This document shows positions 1-12,790 of a stretch of DNA of 64,000 nucleotides, one piece after another. Position 1 is the first letter of the stretch. Each line of letters opens with the position of its first letter. The notes beneath the pieces were generated by a model. The model worked only from the letters and a program-made list of their open reading frames with translations. It searched no databases and had not been told where the DNA came from. A program made the position numbers and the translations under genes. The DNA comes from Plantago elongata (lineage: Eukaryota > Streptophyta > Magnoliopsida > Lamiales > Plantaginaceae), in NCBI GenBank assembly GCA_036897095.1, contig JAYMSP010000162.1, positions 1 to 64,000 of the forward strand, read 5' to 3'.

Positions 1-139
1 CTCCAACACTATTGCCCTACCACCGAACCACCCCCAGATCTGTTCACCACCCTCCCACCGCAACTCTTCCACCCGCCTCTCATTAGAATCGGTCGCTCCT
101 CCACTCGTCTAAAACCACCACCCGCCACACACCTCCTTC

Positions 140-1851
140 TGAAAGTATGTATGTCCTAGAGACAACCTTTTATAAGAATGATATGTACTATGATCACATT
201 CAGTTTATTATTGTTTAATAATATTGTTATTGGCATTGCATTTATTGAACTGATTATTTGGTTGTTTTAATAATTTGATAAGATGTTCCCTTGGACTATG
301 CGATTATCACCAAGTGTGTGAGAACTTGGATGATATAACGTAAGTCCTAAAATAGCCCTAATCGAGTGTCATTGAGATTTGGGATAGTAATGACACATTA
401 GAGATTGACATGTGATTTGCATCATATTCTTGGAGAATGTAGTAACTCTCACGATTACAAATGACTTGGTCATTCATGATGGATGCATGGATACCTTAGA
501 GGGTGTTGGTAGACTCGCCGAGAAATCATTTAGTTAATTTTCTTCATGTCTATGGAAGTATCAGTTTGCAATGTGATGTATTAGTCCTTTGACTTGAGGT
601 CAATACTACTACATGTGTGAAGTCGTGTACTTTGACCATGACCAATGCTTGCACTCCTAATGGGGTAGATACGGCATGCGTTGGGTACACCACGGAGCAC
701 ATGGAAGTAGTAGTTGAGCCAAGATAGAATTCATTCCTCGCAATAGACATTGGAGATAATACTTTACATCTCATAGTTATGATAGTTATGTTGATCGTTA
801 GTCATTGGCCAATGCATAACAATGAATTCAAAATGGTGTTTGAATATGATCGAGGATCAACTAACAAGATTGAGAAAGAAATGAATAAGTTACTGGAACA
901 GACATGAAATCAAGTTCTAGACTTATTCGAGTATTCGTGAATGAAAGGACCGTATCATCATTAGATCCTTATATTACATGTGGTTTGTATATCCTCACAA
1001 ACGTACTTATATAATAATATTGTCCGGTAAATTATCTAGGAATTTCACCGTGAACTTAATTGGATTAGTGCTTGATATATAAGGCCCTATGGGTCACACT
1101 ATGTGGAGAATACTTTACCAAACTAAGGATGTTGATTGTAATATTATTTATTGTAAATAATATTATAATAATTTTGATTGGTTCAAATTAGGTTTGAACA
1201 ATTAAGTTGGAGTGTTATAATTGGACTAATTCGGAATTAGAGTTCAAGAATATAAACTGGGCTGAAAGAGGAAGAACTGGGCAAATGAATGGAATTGGGC
1301 CAAGCCCAGCATGGGAACAAACGGATGGGGACAACCCCATTACTCCACTTCTTTTGCTTTTGGTCAGTTACTTCATCATGACTTTAACTGTCATTAATTG
1401 GGAAGTTTTGATATTGTTTTACACAACAGAACCAATTTTTGAGAGAACGAAAAGATATTCCAACAAAACAGTGAAGAATAATTTGATTGATTCTTCCAAA
1501 AACACTTCTTAACATCCAAACATAAGAACATCCTAGCGTTCTTCTTGGTATAAGAAATTCTTGTGGATACCGAGGTTTGAGGAGAAACAAAAAGTCTGGA
1601 TTCGCATGAGAATTGAAATTTGCTTGGAAAGGATCTCGAAGTTGTTGAATATACTAAGCAGGAGATTAACCAGTTGTTGGACTTTGTTGGCCCCGTATTG
1701 CACGTTGACAGCTGTGAATTGGAATTACTATCAAGGTACGTAAGATTTCAGTTTATTCAAGCACGTTAAATCATTGTTATCATGTTGGTCTAAAAAAATT
1801 TGAAATTTCGCTGCGTGTGCTTAGAGTACAATCTGATCGAATATACCAACA
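140..1851 (+). mobile_element. Solo LTR of an LTR retrotransposon (probably Copia), fossil
   Basis: The 1.7-kb block begins TG and ends CA (last bases ACCAACA), and the same five bases, CCTTC, stand directly before it (135-139) and directly after it (1852-1856). That is the signature of a long terminal repeat with its target-site duplication. No internal domain or second LTR is present, so it reads as a solo LTR left by LTR-LTR recombination. The style of the LTR resembles long Copia LTRs; the lineage is an inference. Short open frames inside it are not genes. The intact target duplication suggests a fairly recent insertion. Confidence 0.8.
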
Positions 1852-2039
1852 CCTTCCACCTCCCATCGAAAAGGAATTCTACCGTCCATTCTCTGTATGA
1901 TGGAAATGATTTTAGCAGGTTGAGAATGGAATCAACTTTAGCATAATGGAATTGATTTTACGTCCATTGCTTATTACATTCATTTACAATTATTTTTAGC
2001 AGGTTGAGATTTGGAAAAATGATTCATATCATATCATAC

Positions 2040-2595
2040 AATTTGATAAAATTAACTATATGATGGAATTGTAAATATACAATTTGACTGTATGATGGAA
2101 TTGTAAAACATTTGACTGCATGATTTACAACATTTAAAATTGGATATTGGACTCGGTAGTTTACAATTCGATTGTATTATTGTTAATATAAAATACAGTT
2201 AACAGGTATAAGATTTGACTTCGAAACTACAAAAAAGCAGTTCAATCGTATATTTAACATATTAACACCTTTTCTTAAGCTTGCTTACTAATAATGCTAA
2301 GACAACTCGGTTTAGGAGTCATCCAAGCTCTCAAGATCTCATATTAACACCTTTTACTTCTATTGAATTTGCACACATAATGAGGGATGGGAATGAAATT
2401 GCTCACTTGCACACATATTGCATGGAAATGTAATTTTATTTGTATATTAGACATCAAATAATACAATTTGACTATATGATGAAATTGGAAATATATACTT
2501 TTACTGTATGATGGAATTGCAAAATTGCAAATATACATTTTAATTGTATGATGGAATTGTAAATATATATTTTAACTGTGTTATGGAATTATGCA
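2040..2595. repeat. AT-rich minisatellite, two blocks, unit about 35 bp
   Basis: Variants of a unit built around 'TATGATGGAATTGTAAATAT' plus 'TTTGACTG' recur at about 2040-2170 and again at about 2460-2595, with units of roughly 30-40 bp and many substitutions. The two blocks are separated by about 290 bp without the unit. No gene is seen between the solo LTR and this block. Confidence 0.6.
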
Positions 2596-2689
2596 TATTT
2601 AATTAAATTTAAACAAATATATTATTTGAATAATATAAAAATTTCATATGGTTTATCATATAGGTAATTATCTAACTAAGTGTACTATG

Positions 2690-3830
2690 TAAAAATATTA
2701 ATCTAACTATCAAAGTTTGGTTTATCATATAGGTAATCTCAAGATTCTAATCACACTTTATTAACTAATTGTTTATTATTTATGTTAAAATCTGATCTAA
2801 TGTTACTCATTTACGAAAATATCCTATCACACGTCCACACCTAACTAACTTATTTTGAAAAAAATATTAATCTAACCATCAAAGTTTGGTTTACCATATA
2901 TGTAAACCAAAGATTCACAATCACACCTGATGCCATTAGATAATAAATGCATCATGACGGTTTAATCTAGAGACGGTATGTGTGCTATTAATATGATTAT
3001 CTATGTTGTTGATCAAAACCTCCATGTTGTTTACGGTTAGGGCTTAGCGTTTAGTGTTTAGGACTTATTACTTATGTCTTATGGTTTAGTATTTAAGTTA
3101 AAAATTAGTTTAATGTTGCCCATTTACTACAATACCCTACTATCGTCACACCAACACCCTTCCAATGTTCCAGTCAATTTACAAATCTCTTCATTATCAT
3201 CAACTATGTATTCTGCAAAAATATTAATCTAACTATCAAAGATTGGTTTACCATATAAGTAAACTCAAGATTCACAATCACACTTAAAGACTTTAGTTAA
3301 TAAATGTGTCATAACTGTCTAATCTAGATACGGTCTAGCTATGTGTTAGTAACATGATTATCAATGTTATTAATTAAAACGACTATGTTGTTCAGTATAT
3401 AGGACTTTGTGTTTTGGGTTTAGAGTTTAGGGTTTGGGTTAAATATTTTGTCTAATGTTACTCATTTACTACAACACCCCACTGTTGCCGCCCAATCTTC
3501 CCAACACCTTACCATCGTCATACAACAACCCACCTCCGACTATGTTTTTTAGTACTCAGGGCTTAGTGTTTAGTGTTTAGAGTTTAGTGTTTGGGGTAAA
3601 TTTTTTGTCTAATGTAATTCATTTATTACAACACCCTACCATCATCATACCAACACCCATCTAATATTTCAGTCAATCTACAACTGTCTTTATAATCATC
3701 TAAGTGTATTATGAAAAAAGATAAATCTAACTATCAAAGTTTGGTTTAGCATATAGGTAAACTCAAGATTCACAACCACATATGAAGCCATTAGTTAATA
3801 AGTTCATCATAAGAAAGTATTTTGTATCAA
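2690..3830. repeat. Degenerate long-unit tandem array with telomere-like heptamers
   Basis: A conserved stretch containing 'CTAACTATCAAAGTTTGG' recurs near 2700, 2870, 3228 and 3726, each time followed by a stretch like 'TCAAGATTCACAATCACA'. Between these lie a second shared stretch (like 'TAATGTTACTCATTTACTAC' near 2800, 3112, 3452 and 3609) and a run of GTTTAGG/GTTTAGT words (near 3040-3090, 3400-3440, 3555-3600). Unit length varies from about 170 to 500 bp because parts are missing in some copies. The C-rich tail of the unit looks similar in character to the first 130 bp of the window, so the solo LTR may sit inside an older part of the same array. Confidence 0.65.
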
Positions 3831-6549
3831 TATAAGTGGCATGATACAACTATAAATGTACCATGCAACTTTCAAAATATTGTATATCAACCAATATGTA
3901 ATAGACAAATCACAAATTTATGGGAAACGGTCTCCAGATTAACTTTCTGGATAGTTTATATCTAGAGACGGTCTATGTGTTATTAACATTATTTTATTGT
4001 ATACAATTTAATTAAACTTCTTGACCGTATTTTTTTCTTTTCTTTTACATAATATATATCACATTTTTATTTTCACCGCCACTTTAATAGTAAATCAGTT
4101 GACTTTCAACTATTTAACGTAGACCGTATGACCGTCTATAGACAAGTTACATAAATACCGTTTCTAATAAGCATTTTTGTATGAAAATATTTAAAAAAAA
4201 CGATCTAGTTATTAATGAAAATAGGATATGATATCCATACTTTCAAAATTAATCTCTATTTGTATAATTTAAAAAAATATAAAGTTATAGTGATTGTAAT
4301 ATAGTCAAAATTGGTCTCTATTTGTAGAGGACGAAAAAATATAATAATCGGTATAACTCTTACGTTTTTATAATTTATATTTTACTATATATTATTGATT
4401 GAAAAATGAGAAATAAAATAAATATAATATATATAACACAATAGATGGAATACAAATAAAGAAAAGAAAAAGCGATTACAAGAGAAAGAATAAAGTTACT
4501 TTCCATTTTTAGATCGTTTGTTGGGCTTTTTTGGCAAACCGAAGGATAATTTTAGAAGTTTTGCACACTAAATCAAAATTGAGTGTTCTACGCAATAATG
4601 AAAAACAGGTTGGGGGCTATCCCCAATTTGATCCTCAATGTAGGCCCTGTACCTAATTTCCCCGATGACACCTTTGTGAAACAGATTAGTGTAGCGCTCT
4701 ATGCATTCTTCAATTAATTAGTACGTAACTCGATCGGTGACCTAACTGTATCAAGTCATCATCCAGCCCACCAATGAACATATTGGGCCGTCAGCTGCTA
4801 GCTTGGAAACTTCTCAATGATCAATCAGCCCATTAGTGAACTATTGGGCTGTATTTTGATACAAACATACCCAAGTATTCTACGCAATGAAAATGAATAT
4901 TATGTGAACTTATCTTGTTTAGTTGTTAGTAAATTTTGAAAATGTTGATATATAATTACGTGATTAATACATGCTACTTGACTACTTCCTTTCTAGGACG
5001 AAGAAGATGTTGTGTGGAGTACTTAAAATGCGTTTACTCTCCAACCCAATTGAGAGTCATTAATCATCAATACATCATTGTTCCATTACCTTTTTTTTTT
5101 AATCAGCCAAATCTTTCATTAATATGAATTAAGAGCACAAATAATACTCTCAACGAAACAATTATAAAGAAAATGATAGCAACGGAATACGACATCATCC
5201 AAATCATAGAAATAAGTACTCAACCAAGACCATGAAATTAACCAAAACCATTACAAAAGAAAATCACATGAATCCCATTACTTAGTAATTGAAAATTAAG
5301 AAGTGAGAGGAAAATTTGATCAGATTACTAGAATTTTCCACGTGATTCAATGGATTGATCATATGTCGCAGTGGTTTTTGATGATATTCACTTAATAACC
5401 ATTACAATATGAGTATAATTGTATATTGAGTGCCTAATGGAGAAAAATGTAATCACTTTAGCACATTGAGTTATTTTAAAATACGAAGTTGATGACGTTG
5501 GAAGGAAAGCACACTCACTAAACTCCACTTAGCTAAATGCTTGGAACAAGAGTGCTCTAAAACGAGCTTTTCCATAGCCCAATCTTATCCATACATGATT
5601 CAGATCTCAATAATCTACTTTTAGGCTAGGCGACTTGTTAAATTATGTTGCTAGATTAAATAAGTTAACACATAACAAACATGTGAAAAGTGGTTTTCTT
5701 TTATTTATTCCTTTTTAATTCATTAAAATTTCATATTTTCCTCCTTTAAACAATTATAAATATAAATAGCACTCAAAATCTCCATGAGCCAGTGAGGGTG
5801 TGATGTCCTTTGCAATCGTAGTTGTTGTAAGATGTAGGTTCTTTTAAAAGCTCGTGAACGTGCCTTTTCTAACTTCGTCTGGTGGTGTAACAAAATTTTG
5901 TATAAATATATATCATTTTTTAATTTCAGGATCATATATATCTATTTTATTGATAGCAACTCAATCTCTCCTTTATATCTTAAATAAAAATGATACAATA
6001 TACTATTTTTAAAGAAGAAATCGTTGTCCTCCATATTATAAGACCATTATATTATCAATCAAAGAGTTAGTTGAGTAACTGGTACAAAAGTATGTGATAT
6101 TAGTACAAATCAATTCTAATATTGTACTGTACAAGTAAAAACGTTCAAAGATATAACCTTTTGAATAACGTTTTCAAACATTTTGGTTTTTTTTTTATAG
6201 TTCATCTTTTAATTTTAAGTTTTCACATATAATGATTATTTTGGCCTTATCGAATGTTTTCACTTAAAGATATTATATTTTGTCCTCATTTTTCCAAAAA
6301 TCTACGGTAGGCTCAGATTAAGAATATCCTACTATAACTCTAAAACATAACACATGCACATGCAAGTATGCAACTAAACTACAAGCTTCTACACAAACCC
6401 CACTATCTTAATTAATCATTCACCATTAAAACACACCTTGCATTATTACTAGCTAGCAAACAAAAGTTGTTTAAAAGAAAAGGAAATGCAGATTTAAACA
6501 TAATAAATTCCTCATAATATATATGTTTGCGAATTGTGGTGACCTGGCT
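3831..6549. other. Intergenic, AT-rich, no gene recognised
   Basis: Only short open frames without recognisable domains are present. Two stretches around 4740-4860 repeat related wording ('CAATGA...CATATTGGGC'), which looks like old repeat debris. The last 200 bp before the PADRE gene contain its promoter, listed separately. Confidence 0.5.
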
Positions 6550-6584
6550 GGTTCATTTCCCGAAGATACCATGTTCTATAAATA
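6550..6584 (+). promoter_or_regulatory. Promoter of the first PADRE gene: GGTTCATTTCCC box and TATA box
   Basis: TATAAATA lies at 6577-6584, about 110 bp before the ATG, so transcription should start near 6610. The word GGTTCATTTCCC at 6550-6561 is 16 bp upstream of it. An almost identical word (11 of 12 bases) precedes the TATA box of the paralogue at 20.7 kb, which suggests a retained regulatory site. The leader up to the ATG is A/C-rich, typical of plant 5' UTRs. Confidence 0.6.
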
Positions 6585-6695
6585 CTCACTTCCACACACT
6601 AAAATTCCCATCACAACAAACACTCTCATTTCTCATCAAACATTTACATCCTCAACAAAAACATACTAGTATACAAACATAATATATAATCCATC

Positions 6696-7136
6696 ATGGG
6701 TATTTGCACATCTTGCGACAAGTACTCAACAAATGAAGGATCAGCCTCATCCAAATTGATCCTAGAAAACGGTTCCCTTCAAGAGTTTCATTACCCGGTT
6801 AAGGTTTCCTACCTTTTGCTAAGCAATCCATCTTCTTTCATTTGCAACGCGGATGAAATGGACTTTGAAGGCGTCGTATCGGCGATGAAGGATTACGAGG
6901 AGTTGCAGCCCGGTCAGCTTTACTTTGCACTACCATTGAGCCGGTTGAACCGGAAGCTCCAACCGGAGGAGATGGCTGCTTTGGCCATGAAAGCTAGTGC
7001 TGGTCTAACCAAGATCGGTGGAGACGTTTGCATGAAGCCGAAGAATATTGTCGCTGAATGTGGCGGAAACGGGAATAAGTGTGGTGGTCGTAGGCGGAAG
7101 GAGTTCCCGGCGAAGTTGAGTACCATTGCCGAGTAG
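6696..7136 (+). CDS. PADRE (DUF4228) domain protein, first copy
   Basis: Intronless gene for 146 residues, a usual size for small DUF4228 proteins. The family was renamed PADRE for its response to pathogens and abiotic stress; the molecular function is unknown. Seen in the sequence: an N-terminal MGICTSC, which suits myristoylation on Gly2 and palmitoylation on Cys4 or Cys7; the beta strand KLILENG (20-26); the core HYPVKVSYLLL...FICNADEMDF (32-57); the hallmark LQPGQLYFALPLSRL (70-84); EEMAALAMKAS; a Gly-rich disordered stretch; and the end RRRKEFPAKLSTIAE. The ATG is the first in the transcript after the TATA box. It is clearly paralogous to the gene at 20737-21162, same strand. Membrane attachment is inferred from the N-terminus only. 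Confidence 0.93.
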   Translation: MGICTSCDKYSTNEGSASSKLILENGSLQEFHYPVKVSYLLLSNPSSFICNADEMDFEGVVSAMKDYEELQPGQLYFALPLSRLNRKLQPEEMAALAMKASAGLTKIGGDVCMKPKNIVAECGGNGNKCGGRRRKEFPAKLSTIAE

Positions 7137-8505
7137 GGGTAGCTTTGGAAATTCCCAATTATGGTGTTTCTTCTTTTGGTTGTCAATAGTGGTAGTAACT
7201 TTTAGTGTAGGTGGAATGAGTTAAGGTGCATTTTAAATGGTCACCAATTGTAAAAATTATTACTCATGGAAGTTAATTTATTTTGCTCTCTTATGAATAA
7301 TTTCCGCATCCATACTAAACGTATTCAATTTTATTTTGCTATCAAAATCAGTTGAGCGTTTCAACTAAAAATCGATTGATATAAACCGTTTTTCTTACTA
7401 GCATAAAACCTAGAATTATCACATAAACCAACAAGTAACATAGTAAATCTATTTTCTTGTAAATCTATTAATTAAATTACTTGCTTTAAAATTGATCCAG
7501 AAATTATAATAGTCCAAAGAGAATTAAAAGAAAAAATTCCAAGAGGGGACATGTATAATAAAACTATAGCATTACAGTGGTGGAGCATTGGTTACTGTCT
7601 ACAAATATTTATGACAGAGTGTTTAGTCTAATAACAATTGTGCAAGTTGTAACCAATCGTGCTCGTCAATGAAGTATTTCACATGCTAAGGCTTAAATTC
7701 CCAAATTTGCATATGCTTCGGCCACATATATTCGTCCTGTCTATTTTTTGCATGACATTTAATAAAAATAGAGGTGACATAGAGGCACTAGACAGAAATT
7801 TATGCAGCCTCATCAAGGACAAGATTGAGAAAAATATCATTGTTACTACAAATGGGCATTTAATTTTTCGTGTAATGTGGTGTCCTGAAACAGGAAGGGG
7901 GAAATACAGTCAATAAACTAACGTTGCTCACAATTGATATTTCCTATAATCTGGTGTGTTTGGAGAGTTTTATACTCCTAAATAGCTAGCAGGATGCAAA
8001 ACCGATGAATGTGTTACTTAATTGAAGACACTGTGAACTGTAATGTCTTTCAAACAGGGGCAGATCCAGTCATCTAATTAACATGTAGTATGCAGCTTGA
8101 TCATCAATTACAACTAAGTAACTAATCAACAAGCTCACTGGTTCATATGAATTAGATCGAATCATGAAAGGGCATGATCTAATCATGAAAGGGCATGATT
8201 ATCAAGGGTCGTTCGATTAGAATCGAACTTAGCTCTAAATTCTTAAATTGTACGATGAAGAAAATTAATTATAAGTCAAACATTTAGTACTGTCAATAAT
8301 ATGTATTGTACTTGTTCAAACTTTATACTTCAGTTGAGTTGTCAATAATAGTTTTGGAAAAAATGAAATTTAACAATGTACTAATAAAATGATACTTGTC
8401 TATTATATTATTCTCAAAATGATAATTATTGTTGCATTCGGAAATATATATTGCAAGTTAAACTTTAGTTTCTCTAAATTATGTTTTTGGAGCGGCATTG
8501 TTAAC
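7137..8505. other. 3' flank of PADRE gene and intergenic DNA
   Basis: The 3' UTR probably ends near 7300, where AATAAT-type words occur. Beyond it I see only short open frames; the one at 7659-7916 encodes no recognisable domain. Confidence 0.4.
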
Positions 8506-8669
8506 TACTCCCTCCGTCCATTAAACTTCTTATATGCGCGTAATTTTATGTCAATAGTTAAAATAATAATAAAAAATGAAGAAGGTGGGGAAAAGTGCAC
8601 CTTTAGTGGCAAAATGTATAATTTTTGTGTAAAGTTGAAATTGTTTATTATTTGTTAGTGGTGGAGTAA
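8506..8669. mobile_element. Stowaway-like MITE, one end decayed
   Basis: TACTCCCTCCGTCC at 8506-8519 is the classic terminal sequence of plant Stowaway (Tc1/mariner-type) MITEs. The expected inverted partner is only faintly visible near 8655-8669 (GGTGGAGTAA), so the right end is approximate. The size of about 165 bp and the AT-rich interior fit the family. Confidence 0.45.
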
Positions 8670-11337
8670 CTTTATTTTTTAGTAATGTACGATTAAAAAC
8701 ACAATTAAAATGACAAATGTATGAAGTTTGCTTGAGTGGGTTATTTGGTTTTTTTAAACAAATAAGACATCCATATATGTATCTATGAAATGTAAACTAG
8801 AATATATAATTATTTAAATAATCTCGTTAACATTTGGAAACCATGGTTTTAGCACTCATGTCTTGTATTGTCTTAACATATAATTAGATTTTGTAAAGAC
8901 TGTTTTGTTTGCGAATGTATAGATGGTGTATTAGTTTTGTTTGTTAATTATATGTGGAATTGGTTTCCTTTATGGAAAGTATTGCAAAAAGATGATTTTA
9001 CTAAGCAAAATAATAGGACAATCATATTGCAATTAATTAGTATATAAAACTAGTAGTAGTTGGTATGATTTTTCTATTGTTTAAAAAATATTTTTTTATT
9101 AAATGGTATGAATTGAAAACAATCATATCAGCATCTCTTATACTCATTTGTATTTGTGCATGCATAAGTTTATCATTAATATTTTTTGTGAATTCTATAA
9201 AGAAAAAATATAGATATCAATATACCACATAAATGTTGAAAGCCAAATTTGATGATATCAATCAATCTGCTAAAACAAATGTAATAAAAAAATTAAACAA
9301 ACATAAATTGTAAAGAATGCGTAGCCTCTTGGTAGAATGCTAGTTGAGAATTAATATGTGGCGATGAAGAAGTCAATCGTTAGCTAGGGAGTTATAATGC
9401 ATGTGATAATCTTCATCATCTCAACAAGAAACCTGGCCCCTTTTGGGGCTAGCTAATTACTAAATATAGATAAGTATATTTTTGCAATCTGTATAAAGAA
9501 ACTGGACGTCGAAAATATAATTAGTAATAGGGCCTAAAGGATGATGTATGATTAATATTGACATTTGAATTAACTCTTGTTGCCGGTTGGTGCCATATAA
9601 TCCAAATAATTATCGGCCATGCATTCGTGTATCCATCCAATGTAATGCTTCACAAGCACTTCACGTGGATCACATACAGCCTCTACTCCAAAATATATAA
9701 CACTTCCATATTACCATATATACACTTCATGTAACAAAACATACTCATAAATATATATATAGGAATACATAATAGATATTATCTATTATATGTGGCTTAT
9801 AGATTATTCATGATTAATCATCCGGATCCTTACAATTCATAACAAACTTAATCCTCTCCATACTTCAAATCAAATTCATACTCCACCAACTCATTTGCTT
9901 TTGGAACCCCTTAATCGTGCCTTAGCTATATATGAAACTAAACTTATGAATCCAATTATATCCATCATATATGTTAGAGAACTAGAGTTAGATATATGTA
10001 GGATTGACCTTTAAAAATCACAATAGTGTGATTCCTACTTTTTTTTGTGTATTAGAAGTAGTAAATTTTATTGTTCAAATGTACTTCCTTTTATTTTCTT
10101 CACAATATGTATTGATTCCAATTTTTAGGAAACCCGTAACATTGGAGTTATGTACTATGAGAATGACATATTGAAAATGGTGATTAATTGGTAGCTAGGC
10201 CGAAATGGCTTGCTTTAGTAAAGCAAGAGATATGTTTGGGATTTATATACTTTTTTTTTTTACACAACTAAAATATATTCACAAAATATAGTGTGAATCT
10301 TGCAATTGAGCATAAGGCATGCTCGGCGGGGAAAAAGTACAACTCCAAAACTATCAAAACGAGCCATCCAAATCCACAACCGGACCGGAACCAAACTTCT
10401 TGAATCCGTGCCTCCAAATATAAGAATATGCTTGTGGTTTGTAACATAAAATGAAACTGATAGGTCAAAGCTGCAAGAGTGCGGGGAGTTGAAACACCGG
10501 AGCTTAATGTGACAATATAGTCGCCAAACAATTGAATAGTCGAAGTCCATAGTTGAGAGCGTTGGCATTATCATTTGTTAGTGAGTTTCATGAGAGAATT
10601 ACTTGTGGTATATGGTGTAGGTTTTGGATTGAAAAACTATGATTGAAAGGTATGTTTTTGTACATATGGTGAACCAAATCTAAGCAAAAATCATGTCAGA
10701 CCTTCAAACTTATAATCTAGAATTCTTTTTTCCCAGGGCATTCTTACAAAACAAGTAACAATGGATATGAAACAATGAATGATAGATCGACATGGACACG
10801 CTTGCACAAGCGGGAGTCACAATCTATGTGCTCGAAATCGAGAACAGTGGTATCAGATGAAATCTGAATTAAATGGTGTCACTTGTCACTATACTAGCAT
10901 TATTTTCCGGTGGTCAATTGCAAGCGCAGAAATAGGCGACGACTAATCTGGCGAATTGCAACTTCCAATTGCCTTCATAAATGAGACAGGTAGATAGATA
11001 GAGAGATACTCATACTACTACGATCGCTTAACCAGTCGTGTGCATTGCATATATATTTGCAATCTTCCTTAATATTTAATGTAATGTCGGAATTAACTAC
11101 ATTTACTCCATCGAATAGACAGCTCCATTCACCACACGTGCAATCACTAATGCTTGATTGATGCTTCCATGGTACTGCGACTTATTGTCCTCTTATGTTA
11201 AAGTTAAAGTTAAACGTAATCAACTATTGAATTGGACCACCTGTTCAACTTGCCCAATTTTATTCGCTCCGCATGTGATCAGTTAAATGTCAATATATAC
11301 AACATTTTATGCCATTGCCACAAGAATTGGATATTAT
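8670..11337. other. Intergenic, no gene recognised
   Basis: AT-rich. Two overlapping minus-strand open frames at 10260-10574 (104 and 87 codons) are somewhat richer in G+C than their surroundings, but I recognise no domain and the two frames compete, so I do not call a gene. Confidence 0.4.
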
Positions 11338-11640
11338 TGAAATGGACTCATCTATCCTTTAAAATACCTTGTAAAGATAGAGATTTGTCAACATCTTATA
11401 ATGAGTGTTCGAGATAATCTCATACATGAGCCAGTAGATCCACGCTCAACACGTGGTAACAGATAGGACAAGTCTAAAGCAGGCAGAGAGGGACCAGAAC
11501 AGTCCAAGACCCACATTATTCGAGCAAATCATGGACTTTGATACCAAGTTAAAATGGACTCATCTACCCCTTAAAAGTCCTTGTAAGGAAAGAGTGTTTT
11601 ACATATCTTATAGTGAGTGTCCAATATATTCTTAAGCGAT
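11338..11640 (-). mobile_element. TRIM-like LTR retroelement fossil
   Basis: A stretch of about 80 bp beginning AAATGGACTCATCTA at 11338 is repeated in direct orientation at 11551, with about 130 bp between. On the minus strand, immediately inside the 11551 copy, the sequence reads CTTGGTATCAAAGTCC, resembling the primer-binding site complementary to initiator tRNA-Met (TGGTATCAGAGC). Two short direct repeats, an adjacent PBS and a very short interior are the layout of terminal-repeat retrotransposons in miniature. It has no coding capacity. The copies differ at many sites, so it is old. The outer ends are approximate. Confidence 0.55.
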
Positions 11641-12097
11641 TTGGAATGCTTAACATATATCAAATTGAATTTGACAGGAGACTTAGATTAATAATTTGAT
11701 TCTTATTATTCAATATGTGGAGTCAGGTCTTACGTATCATAACTGAATTATTGATAACGATCAAAACTCTAATCGATTAAATAGTGATTAACAAAAAAAT
11801 CGTTAAATAAAAGGTGGTACCATAGTATTTAAAATCGTAAATCGTCATATACAAATGCAATCTAGTGGACCAAGGTGAAATTAATATGGTAAAGTGTGGA
11901 TATATAATGAAGTTAAGAATGTAAGTTGCGGATACATCATGATACTTATCAAATTCCGATACCATAATCACCTAATTAAAATACTGTGGACTGGTAAAAT
12001 GAATTTGATCAAGTCGTATTCAACTATTCATCAACGATGTTGACCGAAATACACGGTTGCAATTAAATTGACTTTAATATAATAACAACAAAATGCT

Positions 12098-12411
12098 TGG
12101 GCAATCCACCTAATACAGCTAAGAAGGTCGACTATCAATACAATGGCTAATTCAGATGAATATTAATTTTTATTTTATAATTTACACAATTAAATTATTA
12201 TTATTATTATTATACAAGAATATTTATCATCATTTACTTATTTATATTGTATAATGTAAATAGCTGAATAATTATATTTAAAATTAATATTTTTTATGTA
12301 TTTATAAATTTGCTATGGGCAATCCACCTAATACAGTTAAGAAGGTCGACTATCAATGCAATGGCTAATTCAGAAGAATATCGATTTTTACTTTATAATT
12401 TACATAATTAA

Positions 12412-12468
<57 letters not shown>

Positions 12469-12570
12469 CAAGAATATTTATCATCATTTACTCATTTATA
12501 TTGTATAATATAAATAGCCGAATAATTATATTTAAAATTAATATTTTTTATGTATTTATAAATTTGCTAT
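12098..12570. repeat. Tandem duplication (218 + 255 bp) with an ATT microsatellite
   Basis: The segment starting TGGGCAATCCACC at 12098 is repeated head to tail from 12316, and both copies end AATTTGCTAT (12306-12316 and 12561-12570). The copies are nearly identical. The length difference is almost entirely the internal (ATT)n run: about 6 units near 12194-12212 against about 18 units near 12412-12467. No coding frame is involved. Confidence 0.85.
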
Positions 12571-12727
12571 GAAATATAATATGGTGGGCATGCACAAATA
12601 TTATTTGGTACATTGAGAAAACTATGTAATTTTAAAAATTAAAGAAGGACAAAAGAAAAGTGAGGTTAAATTTTAAAAGACATAAATAGGTTTAGATTAA
12701 AAAAAAAGTGAGGAACTAAGTGTTGAA

Positions 12728-12790
12728 CCAATGACCTAAAGTTTAGCATTGTGGCAAATAACCACTCAACTACACATAACAATTTTTATA
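12728..12790 (-). mobile_element. SINE-head-like fragment
   Basis: On the minus strand the sequence reads GTAGTTGAGTGGTTA ... GGTCATTGGTTCAA, which has the spacing and wording of pol III A and B boxes of a tRNA-derived SINE. It differs from the other SINE heads in this window. The body cannot be delimited. Confidence 0.35.

Noticed and set aside
3036-3600. TTTAGGG-like runs as a true interstitial telomere
   Set aside because: The heptamers are too degenerate and too short; they are better explained as part of the repeating unit.
9318-9380. tRNA-like wording (GTAGCCTCTTGGTAGAATGC)
   Set aside because: Resembles a D arm, but there is no B box or cloverleaf and no acceptor stem.
10260-10574. 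Two overlapping minus-strand frames of 104 and 87 codons
   Set aside because: They overlap in different frames, neither shows a known domain, and the surroundings give no splice or promoter support.
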